Source: Bacteroidales bacterium (GTDB taxonomy: Bacteria; Bacteroidota; Bacteroidia; Bacteroidales; VadinHA17). From it: a DNA stretch of 64,000 bases. The stretch lies in assembly GCA_021738535.1 (NCBI GenBank), contig JAIPBU010000003.1, positions 1-64,000 on the forward strand. Reading direction: 5' to 3'. Position 1 is the first letter of the stretch. Each line of letters begins with the position of its first letter. The translations under genes and the position numbers were made by a program. Below the pieces are notes generated by a model that saw nothing but the letters and a program-made list of their open reading frames with translations, did not search any database and was not told the DNA's origin. This document shows positions 57,305 to 64,000 of this stretch, one piece after another.

Positions 57305-58996
57305 ATGAAGAAATATAGAAAACTATTTATCACCCTCTTATCAGTTGCATTCATGATGGCAGCATGTGAACTGGATTACGTGCCATATGATGCAATTGAG
57401 GAAGATGAAGTGTTCACATCAGAGTCCGGTCTGCAAACAGCTACCTATGGTAACTATGCATACCTCAAAGGACAGGGTGTGGATGATAACTACTCATGGT
57501 ATAATAACTGGCACAGGCTCTGTGAATATCCCGGCGACAATGTTTCGCTCAGTGGTACAACAACAGACCCGCTCTTTTATACATATAATTATAAAAACAG
57601 TGAAACAAGTTACAGGGTCAGGGAAACCTGGAGGGCTTCCTACAAGGTTATTGTTTCCTGTAATAAGATTATTGAAAATGCAGAAGAAGGTGTTACTCCG
57701 GAGATGGATCAGCTTATAGGTGAAAACTATTACCTGAGAGGATTGCTTTACTTCCAGCTGGTTAACCTTTTTGGAAGACCTTATGATCAGGGTACAGGGA
57801 ACCTGGGTGTTCCTATTAAGCTTGACAGTGATAAGGAAAACCTTCCTGCAAGGAATACTGTAGGTGAGGTTTACGAACAGGTTCTTGATGACCTTGATAA
57901 AGCATCAACACTCATGACCTGGGAGTCGTCAAAAGGTAATGTATATGCTTCAAAAGGGGCCGCCCTGGCAATGCTGGCTCGTGTAAACCTTTATATGGGC
58001 AATAATATTGATGCAATTGAATTTGCCACCGATGTTATCACAGATGGCCCTTACCAGTTACTTTCAACCCAGGATTTTCCAAAGTATCCTACTTTTGCAC
58101 CTGAGAATAACTCTGAAACAATTTTTGCCCTGAAATCATTAAAGGACAAGGATTATACCCATGGCTGGTATTCGGTTGGTGCAATGTATGCCCATGTTGA
58201 AGGTACAGGATGGGGAGAAATGTATGCCTCCAAACCTTACCTCGACCTGGTAAACCGGCATCCTGAAGATGTGCGTAGTGAGTTTATTTCACCACAATAC
58301 AATCTGAACAGTGAAGGTGAAAAAGAATACTGGGCTACTTATGTTGATGATGCCTACCAGTATGTTATGATCGATATAGAGTGGGATGATACTGCTTCAC
58401 AGTGGTCTTATGATGAAGATGGGACTACCGTGTATGTTGATGAGGAAACAGGACCCGGTGGGGAAACACTCTATTCAGTAGACGTAGACGGAACAAAAAC
58501 TTACGTGGAAATTATGCCCCGTATGTATGACAGGAGAGGATATCCGAAATGGTATATAACAAAATGTTCAGGACAGGAAGGACAGGCACAATTATGGTCG
58601 CCTGTTATTTCCAGGCTTGCTGAAATGTACCTGATTCGTGCCGAGGCAAATGCCAAAGAAAATTACGATCAACTGGCGCTTGACGACATAAACATAATCA
58701 GGAGCAGGGCCGGTCTGTCAGGTGATGCCCTGTATACATTGACAAATATACCTGCCGGTAAGACTGTGTTTGACCTGGTAATGGAAGAAAGACAGCTTGA
58801 ACTTGCATGGGAAGGTCACAGGAAATTTGATGTATTCAGGAATGGTCTGACAATGGACAGGAGATACCCCGGAACACATACCCTGGGTAATGATCCCATA
58901 CTGGTCATACCACCTGATCATCCACGTGTGGTTGAGTTTATACCTGAATCAGAAATACTGGCCCAGCCCAACCTGGAGCAGAATCCCGTAAATTAG
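57305..58996 (+). CDS. SusD/RagB-family nutrient-binding lipoprotein (second pair)
   Basis: A 563-residue lipoprotein with lipobox Cys21 (FMMAACELD). I chose the ATG at 57305 over the in-frame GTG at 57281 because it gives a standard lipoprotein signal. The N-terminal and central RagB/SusD domains are present (YYLRGLLYFQLVNLFGRPY, the GAALAMLARVNLYMGN TPR segment, and the C-terminal EERQLELAWEGHRKFDVFR). It pairs with the preceding SusC. Confidence 0.93.
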   Translation: MKKYRKLFITLLSVAFMMAACELDYVPYDAIEEDEVFTSESGLQTATYGNYAYLKGQGVDDNYSWYNNWHRLCEYPGDNVSLSGTTTDPLFYTYNYKNSETSYRVRETWRASYKVIVSCNKIIENAEEGVTPEMDQLIGENYYLRGLLYFQLVNLFGRPYDQGTGNLGVPIKLDSDKENLPARNTVGEVYEQVLDDLDKASTLMTWESSKGNVYASKGAALAMLARVNLYMGNNIDAIEFATDVITDGPYQLLSTQDFPKYPTFAPENNSETIFALKSLKDKDYTHGWYSVGAMYAHVEGTGWGEMYASKPYLDLVNRHPEDVRSEFISPQYNLNSEGEKEYWATYVDDAYQYVMIDIEWDDTASQWSYDEDGTTVYVDEETGPGGETLYSVDVDGTKTYVEIMPRMYDRRGYPKWYITKCSGQEGQAQLWSPVISRLAEMYLIRAEANAKENYDQLALDDINIIRSRAGLSGDALYTLTNIPAGKTVFDLVMEERQLELAWEGHRKFDVFRNGLTMDRRYPGTHTLGNDPILVIPPDHPRVVEFIPESEILAQPNLEQNPVN

Positions 58997-59063
58997 TTTT
59001 TGGAAATCAATATTCGGGTTGTATCAAAAGTACTTAAAGCAGGATTTGAATCTTTTAATTTAT

Positions 59064-59071
59064 TACTTTTG
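59064..59071 (+). promoter_or_regulatory. -7 box before the GH109-like gene
   Basis: TACTTTTG fits TAnnTTTG and lies 34 bp before the ATG at 59105. A TTTG at 59045-59048 is 15 bp upstream, shorter than the usual spacing. It suggests the gene can be expressed apart from the SusCD operon. Confidence 0.45.
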
Positions 59072-59104
59072 TTACAGCCCGTTATTTTTTAAAAAGTATT
59101 TAAT

Positions 59105-60589
59105 ATGAAAACCAACAGAAGATCATTTATACGTAATGTTACCCTGGGATCCGGCCTTGTAGCAGCAGGTGTACCACAGTTTGCATGCTCGTCTGACAAG
59201 GGTGATGGTAAACTTGGCCATATAAAGGAACAGGCAGGCAGGAATCCTGATATGAAGTTTAATATGTCTGGGTATGCCGCACCTAAACTGGATACGGTCA
59301 GGATTGGATTTGTTGGGATAGGTGACCGCGGTTCAGGTGCAGTTAAGAGGATGACCCATATAGAAGGTGTTGAAGTAACTGCTCTTTGCGATACCAGGCA
59401 GGCTGCCGTTGATGGCGCCCAGAAAATGCTGAACGATGCCGGTCTTCCAAAAGCTAAGGAATTTGTAAGCGGAGATGAAGGCTTCAGGGAACTATGTAAC
59501 AGTAATGACGTAGACCTTGTTTATGTTGCCACCCCATGGGAATGGCACGTGCCGGTAGCAGTTGCTGCAATGGAAGGCGACAAACACACCGCAGTGGAAG
59601 TATCACTGGCAAAGACACTGGAAGAATGCTGGCAGATTGTTGAAACATCTGAGCGTACACGCAAGCACTGCGTGATACTCGAGAACTGCTGCTATGACTT
59701 TTTTGAGCTGCTGACTCTTAATATGGTCAGACAGGGACTCTTCGGCGAGTTGATACATGGCGAGGGTGCTTATATTCACAATCTCGATTACTGGTTGTTC
59801 AATAAACCCAAGGATGATCAGATGACAGATGGTGCCTATACGGATATGTGGAGGATGTATGAAAACAGAAGAAAAGCAAATGTATATCCCACGCACGGAC
59901 TGGGTCCTGTTTGCCAGGCTATGAATATTAATCGCGGCGACAGGATGGATTACCTGACTGCAATGATGTCTGACGATTTTACCCTAAAGGACAGGATTAA
60001 GGAGAAAGCAAAGGAAGATCCTTACTTTGAGAAATTCCTGGACTGGGATATGCGAGGAAATATGGATATTTCTCTTATCCGTACAGTAAAAGGCCGTACC
60101 ATAATGGTGCAGCATGATGTTCATTCACCAAGACCCTATTCCCGTATACATATGCTGAGCGGTACAAAAGCCTTTGCCCAGAAATGGCCACGTACACATA
60201 TTGCCTTTGGTCATGATGTGGCTGATGAAGAGAAGATGAAGGAGCTGGAAGAAAAATATACACCGGAAATAGTGCGCCACGTTGGAAAAATGGCTAAAAA
60301 AGTAGGTGGTCACGGAGGAATGGATTTTATAATGGACTGGCGTTTAATAGACTGCCTCAGGAATGGACTGCCCATGGATATGGATGTTTACGATGCAGCA
60401 GCATGGAGTTCTATAACAGCCCTCAGTGAATGGTCAATTGCAAACAAATCCAATTCAATAGAGGTGCCTGACTTTACAAGGGGTAAATGGGAAACAAACA
60501 AACCCGTTGATACCACACTTAATGGTGGTGGCTCAACAAGGACAAGGAATATTCTAAAGGCCGACGGATCCGGTCAGTTGGAAATATAG
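59105..60589 (+). CDS. GH109-like Gfo/Idh/MocA enzyme, Tat-exported (possible alpha-N-acetylgalactosaminidase)
   Basis: A 494-residue protein with a twin-arginine signal (NRRSFIRNVTLGSG). The Rossmann N-domain has VRIGFVGIGDRGSGAVKRM for NAD+. The segment VYVATPWEWHVPVAVAAM, then AVEVSLAKTLEECW and Tyr261-Pro-Thr-His264 (YPTHGLGP) are the marks of GH109, whose members remove alpha-linked GalNAc by an NAD+-assisted redox mechanism. Other Gfo/Idh members have different chemistry, so GalNAc specificity is likely but not proven. The context (SusCD upstream, an N-acetylhexosamine kinase 19 kb away) fits. It overlaps the convergent ChaN-like gene by 16 bp. Confidence 0.78.
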   Translation: MKTNRRSFIRNVTLGSGLVAAGVPQFACSSDKGDGKLGHIKEQAGRNPDMKFNMSGYAAPKLDTVRIGFVGIGDRGSGAVKRMTHIEGVEVTALCDTRQAAVDGAQKMLNDAGLPKAKEFVSGDEGFRELCNSNDVDLVYVATPWEWHVPVAVAAMEGDKHTAVEVSLAKTLEECWQIVETSERTRKHCVILENCCYDFFELLTLNMVRQGLFGELIHGEGAYIHNLDYWLFNKPKDDQMTDGAYTDMWRMYENRRKANVYPTHGLGPVCQAMNINRGDRMDYLTAMMSDDFTLKDRIKEKAKEDPYFEKFLDWDMRGNMDISLIRTVKGRTIMVQHDVHSPRPYSRIHMLSGTKAFAQKWPRTHIAFGHDVADEEKMKELEEKYTPEIVRHVGKMAKKVGGHGGMDFIMDWRLIDCLRNGLPMDMDVYDAAAWSSITALSEWSIANKSNSIEVPDFTRGKWETNKPVDTTLNGGGSTRTRNILKADGSGQLEI

Positions 60590-61449
60590 GTACTGGTCAT
60601 ATCTTCAGGTATGGATATTACAAAGGAAGCTATCCCCGTGTTAGCTTCCTTTAGTTTTGTTGTATCATCCTGCCTGACAGTTTCAATGCTTACAATATCA
60701 AGATCAGGATTGGCCTCCAGCAAGTACCATATTATACCCTCGAAATTCCTGGAGTGATATGAGCCGTTAAAATGGATGAATAATTGCCCCGTATTCCAGT
60801 GTTCAAGTATTGAATATGCCATGGTAGCATCCTTAATAGCCTGTGCTTTAGGAAGATTTTTGTTCCCGTGCATTTTACCTCCTCCCATCGTCAGCATATC
60901 TTTGTAACCCTTGAGGTTTTCATCATATAAAGGTGGGAGGGGAGCAATATATTTTTTTGCTTCATTGCTTATGCTGTCCAGTACCTCAAAACCTGAACGG
61001 CTTACCATGGATGCATAGCGCCTGGGTATGTTTGTTGCAATAAAGGGTAAATCGTTTTCCCTGGCAAACTCCATAAGTGGCTTGTAATCAGTGCCGTAAT
61101 TTTTCCAGAGTTTTACTTCTTTTTCAAATTTGGAGGAAGAGTACATCCCATCAAGATATTCGTCAATTATAAGCTGATCATCCCTTTCGAACATTTCTGC
61201 ACCCATTATGAGTTCTTTCTCACCTTTCTCATAAAGATCACGTGATATCTCCAGTTCCAGCCAGTGGGCAATGGGATCATTATGCAACTCACCGAAGAAT
61301 ACTATGTCGGCTTCGATCGCCTTATCAATAATTTCAGAATAGCTTGCCTCATTTCCTTCTTTGTCGTATACAATGTAAGCAGGCTTATCTGATCTGAAGC
61401 CGGATAGTGCAAGGAACATAAAAATTAAACCCAGGTTGATTTTATTCAT
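60574..61449 (-). CDS. ChaN-like exported protein
   Basis: A 291-residue protein with an N-terminal signal (about 1-20) lacking a clear lipobox cysteine. It has ChaN landmarks: VFFGELHNDPIAHWLELE at the start and FIHFNGSYHSRNFEGIIWYL near the end, which form the haem-binding surface in known ChaN. Family members are haem-binding or iron-regulated lipoproteins. It is the last gene after the transhydrogenase subunits (25-bp gap). Its 3' end contains an opposing terminator-like hairpin. Confidence 0.82.
   Translation of the reverse strand: MNKINLGLIFMFLALSGFRSDKPAYIVYDKEGNEASYSEIIDKAIEADIVFFGELHNDPIAHWLELEISRDLYEKGEKELIMGAEMFERDDQLIIDEYLDGMYSSSKFEKEVKLWKNYGTDYKPLMEFARENDLPFIATNIPRRYASMVSRSGFEVLDSISNEAKKYIAPLPPLYDENLKGYKDMLTMGGGKMHGNKNLPKAQAIKDATMAYSILEHWNTGQLFIHFNGSYHSRNFEGIIWYLLEANPDLDIVSIETVRQDDTTKLKEANTGIASFVISIPEDMTSTYISN
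60622..60652 (+). terminator. Terminator hairpin of the GH109-like gene, inside the ChaN coding region
   Basis: AAAGGAAGCTA (60622-60632) pairs perfectly with TAGCTTCCTTT (60642-60652) around a 9-nt loop, followed by AGTTTTGTT. It begins 32 bp after the GH109-like stop codon while also encoding part of the ChaN C-terminus on the other strand. Confidence 0.7.
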
Positions 61450-61474
61450 GATTAACAGTATTTAAATTCTTCGT

Positions 61475-62908
61475 CTACAGTGACTTGATTTCAGTTACCA
61501 GTTTTTGTATTGAATCCTTGGCATTGCCAAAAAGCATTCGTGTTTTGTCATTGAAGAACAGGGCGTTTTCAATTCCGGCATATCCCTTACCCATACCTCT
61601 CTTCATTACAATTACATTTTTTGCTGTATGTGCTTTGATGATTGGCATACCGTAGATAGGGCTCGACGGATCATCTTCCGATGCCGGGTTTACAACATCA
61701 TTGGCTCCTATAACCATTACAACATCTGTATTGGGCAGGTTGGGATTAATATCATCCATCTCAACCAGCTTATCATAGGGAACATCTGCTTCTGCAAGAA
61801 GTACATTCATATGACCGGGCATCCTTCCTGCTACTGGGTGAATGGCATATTTTACCTCTACACCTTTTTCCGTGAGCAGTTCATCCATTTCGCTTGCAAT
61901 ATGCTGTGCCTGGGCAACGGCAAGTCCGTAACCCGGTACAATAACTACTTTTTGTGAATAGGCGAGCAGTATGCTGGCATCACTGACGGTGATCTCTTTA
62001 ATTGATCCCTGTTCGCCAGTTGCTGCTGCTGCTCCTCCTCCAAAGGCCCCGATAATAACATTAAGCAACGACCTGTTCATGGCCTTGCACATAAGTATGG
62101 TCAGTATAGTCCCTGCTGATCCTACAAGTATACCACCAAGAATCATTGCCTGGTTATTGTAAATAAAGCCGGCCATTGCAGCAGCAATTCCTGTAAATGA
62201 GTTGAGCAGTGAAATGACCACTGGCATGTCTGCCCCGCCTATGGGCATTACGAACATAACACCATATATTACAGCTACCGTAAGCAAAATGAGTGCTGCA
62301 GCCTGTGGCTGAAGGGCTCCTGTGTTACCAGACGATATCAGGACTATAATGACTACCACTACAATGAGAAGCAAAATGTTTACATATCTCATGAATGAAG
62401 CTCTTATATCACCTACCTTGCCATCAAGTTTCCCGTAGGCAATTAAACTACCGCTAAAAGAGATACTGCCTATTGTCAGGCCTGCAAGGGTAACAATTAT
62501 TACACCAGTGCCGCTTACATTAGGGAATTCAAGAAAAGCTACAAGGGCCGATGCTGCTCCCCCTGTGGCATTGAAGAAAGATACCAGCTGCGGCATGGCT
62601 GTCATCTTTATGCGCCGCGCAATTATCCAGCCCAGTGTGCCTGCAAAGGCTATTGCAATAAGTATAAAGAGTGCATTTGAAAGGGAGATTGGATTACCTT
62701 CAGGATCCTTGTGCAACAATAAAGTTGTTACCATAGCCAGTACCATGCCTGCTGCTGCCCAGATATTTCCTTTTCTTGCAGTTTCGGGACGACTGAGCAG
62801 TTTGAGACCCATAACAAATAGTATGGCTGCAACAAGGTAACTGAACTCAAGGAGGGCTTCCCCTGTGGTGAAATTTATACCGTCGGTGGTAGTTAATATA
62901 TTTTCCAT
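61475..62908 (-). CDS. pntB: NAD(P) transhydrogenase subunit beta
   Basis: A 477-residue membrane protein. The first ~290 residues form the proton-channel helices, and the C-terminal domain binds NADP(H) with VPGYGLAVAQAQH, AGRMPGHMNVLLAEA, GANDVVNPAS and VMKRGMGKGYAG. The enzyme couples proton entry to NADPH formation from NADH. It is the third gene of a pntAA-pntAB-pntB operon with gaps of 3-4 bp. Confidence 0.96.
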   Translation of the reverse strand: MENILTTTDGINFTTGEALLEFSYLVAAILFVMGLKLLSRPETARKGNIWAAAGMVLAMVTTLLLHKDPEGNPISLSNALFILIAIAFAGTLGWIIARRIKMTAMPQLVSFFNATGGAASALVAFLEFPNVSGTGVIIVTLAGLTIGSISFSGSLIAYGKLDGKVGDIRASFMRYVNILLLIVVVVIIVLISSGNTGALQPQAAALILLTVAVIYGVMFVMPIGGADMPVVISLLNSFTGIAAAMAGFIYNNQAMILGGILVGSAGTILTILMCKAMNRSLLNVIIGAFGGGAAAATGEQGSIKEITVSDASILLAYSQKVVIVPGYGLAVAQAQHIASEMDELLTEKGVEVKYAIHPVAGRMPGHMNVLLAEADVPYDKLVEMDDINPNLPNTDVVMVIGANDVVNPASEDDPSSPIYGMPIIKAHTAKNVIVMKRGMGKGYAGIENALFFNDKTRMLFGNAKDSIQKLVTEIKSL

Positions 62909-62911
62909 AAT

Positions 62912-63226
62912 CTAGTTCTTGTTTTTCTTTTTAAACATTTCCAGCATGCGGTCGGTAACAACAAATCCACCCGCTACATTAAGAGTACCCATTAATACGG
63001 CAAGAACACCCAGGACGAGATCGGCTGAGAATTTAAGGTCGCTGTGCCCCAGTAGTATTATTCCGCCAATTATGATTACACCACTGATTGCGTTGGCTCC
63101 TGACATAAGTGGTGTGTGCAGAACTGAGGGTACATTCGATATTACCTCAAAGCCCAGGAATATTGACAGGGCAATGATGAATATCGCTTCTTTATTGGAA
63201 TAGAAAAAAATTAATATATCATCCAT
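62912..63226 (-). CDS. pntAB: NAD(P) transhydrogenase subunit alpha part 2
   Basis: A 104-residue, three-helix membrane subunit (FIIALSIFLGFEVISNVPSV, HTPLMSGANAISGVIIIGGI). It is the part that forms the C-terminus of alpha in two-gene organisms and is a separate gene here. It starts 4 bp downstream of pntAA. Confidence 0.95.
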   Translation of the reverse strand: MDDILIFFYSNKEAIFIIALSIFLGFEVISNVPSVLHTPLMSGANAISGVIIIGGIILLGHSDLKFSADLVLGVLAVLMGTLNVAGGFVVTDRMLEMFKKKNKN

Positions 63227-63230
63227 GATA

Positions 63231-64000
63231 TTACAGATTTAAGACTGATTTTATTCTTTCGTTGATTACTTCTCCATCTTTTGTAAGACAAGTTCCGCTT
63301 ACTATCTCATCTTCCATATCGAGCTTGAAAGTACCTTCCTTGTCGAACAAAAGAGAACTGAAATTTATAAGGTTTGTTCCATACATCTTACTGGCATCAG
63401 AGGGCATCAGTGAAGGGAAATTTGATTCACCTACTATCCTGACCCCATCCTTTTCAACAGTTTTACCATTTTCCGTAAGTTCGCAATTACCGCCTGTTGA
63501 TGCAGCCAGGTCTATTATGACCGAGCCCGGTTTCATGGCTGAAACAGTTTCTTTTTTTACCAGCACGGGGGCTTTTTTCCCTGGTATCTGGGCTGTGCAA
63601 ATGACTACATCAGCGTTTGAGGCATGTTTCTGAATCATCTCAGATTGCCTTTTTTTGTATTCCTCGGTTTGCTCAACAGCATAACCACCTGCTGATTTAT
63701 CTTCAGTGGCACCTTCCACCTCTATAAACTTACCTCCAAGGCTCTGTACCTGTTCTTTTACATCAGAACGTACATCAAATACCTCTACAACAGCGCCCAG
63801 CTTTCTTGAAGTGGCTATAGCCTGTAGACCCGCAACTCCTGCCCCAAGTATCAGTACTTTAGCAGGCTTTATTGTACCGGCTGCAGTCATAAACATCGGA
63901 AAAAACCTTGGCAGTTCGGATGCAGCCCTCAGAACTGCCTTATATCCTGCAACAGTTGCCATGTTGGACAGTACATCCATCGACTGGGCACGTGAAATAC
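63231..64000 (-). CDS. pntAA: NAD(P) transhydrogenase subunit alpha part 1, 5' end outside window
   Basis: At least 256 codons visible; the frame stays open through position 64000 (ISRAQSMDVLSNMATVAGY), so the ATG at 63978-63980 is internal and the N-terminus lies beyond the edge. The NAD(H)-binding Rossmann motif LILGAGVAGLQAIATSRKLG and the acidic VFDVRS turn are present. The soluble subunit exchanges hydride with pntB. Confidence 0.95.
   Translation of the reverse strand, partial: ISRAQSMDVLSNMATVAGYKAVLRAASELPRFFPMFMTAAGTIKPAKVLILGAGVAGLQAIATSRKLGAVVEVFDVRSDVKEQVQSLGGKFIEVEGATEDKSAGGYAVEQTEEYKKRQSEMIQKHASNADVVICTAQIPGKKAPVLVKKETVSAMKPGSVIIDLAASTGGNCELTENGKTVEKDGVRIVGESNFPSLMPSDASKMYGTNLINFSSLLFDKEGTFKLDMEDEIVSGTCLTKDGEVINERIKSVLNL

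Overview
The window is chromosome of a Bacteroidota bacterium, most likely Bacteroidales/Marinilabiliales-like; the genus cannot be fixed from this sequence. The evidence is two SusC/SusD outer-membrane pairs, a C25 protease with a type IX secretion sorting domain, many SPII lipoproteins, AT-rich leaders without clear Shine-Dalgarno sequences, and several matches to the Bacteroidota -7 promoter box TAnnTTTG. One promoter (before the KamA-family gene) also has a TTTG -33 box at 19-bp spacing. No rRNA, tRNA, phage, insertion sequence or CRISPR array was found.

Layout. 1-15 kb: a secreted gingipain-like protease, a membrane sensor ending in a SpoIIE-type phosphatase, a long KamA-like radical SAM protein, an AlbA_2 protein, then a four-gene operon (metallo-hydrolase, Tat-exported Fe-S aldo/keto reductase, DUF6599 protein, Na+-dependent NSS transporter). 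15-22 kb: a GH-like lipoprotein, an M28 peptidase, a TlpA thioredoxin and a POT peptide transporter, all on the minus strand. 22-30 kb: an NlpC/P60 lipoprotein, NAD(P)HX repair enzyme, DUF4831 lipoprotein, MFS transporter, flavodoxin and PepD. 30-40 kb: a tight minus-strand run pfkA-ppk1-carboxylase beta-biotin carboxylase-biotin carrier-PhoD-like phosphatase, the last gene frameshifted. 40-46 kb: an apparent amino-sugar locus with a symporter and an N-acetylhexosamine 1-kinase-like enzyme on one strand, diverging from a GbsR/MarR regulator, HAD phosphatase, SIS isomerase and ROK protein. 46-61 kb: two SusCD systems separated by a PD40/TPR lipoprotein and followed by a GH109-like enzyme. 61-64 kb: ChaN-like lipoprotein and the three-subunit proton-translocating transhydrogenase, which runs off the right edge.

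How it fits together: the contents suggest a heterotroph that takes up peptides and glycans (C25 and M28 peptidases, POT, PepD, SusCD, GH109), salvages amino sugars and balances NADPH with PntAB. The carboxylase set suggests propionyl-CoA/methylmalonyl-CoA chemistry.

The least explained material is intergenic. A 32-bp GC-rich repeat occurs at three loci in 2, 3 and 1 tandem copies with a conserved flank. Short tandem repeats with 7- or 14-bp periods and several perfect palindromes also cluster between genes. I found no defence-like or clearly new multi-gene system; the best leads are the repeat family, the amino-sugar locus with its zinc-less ROK protein, the CxxCH PD40-TPR lipoprotein and the MBL-AKR-DUF6599-NSS operon.
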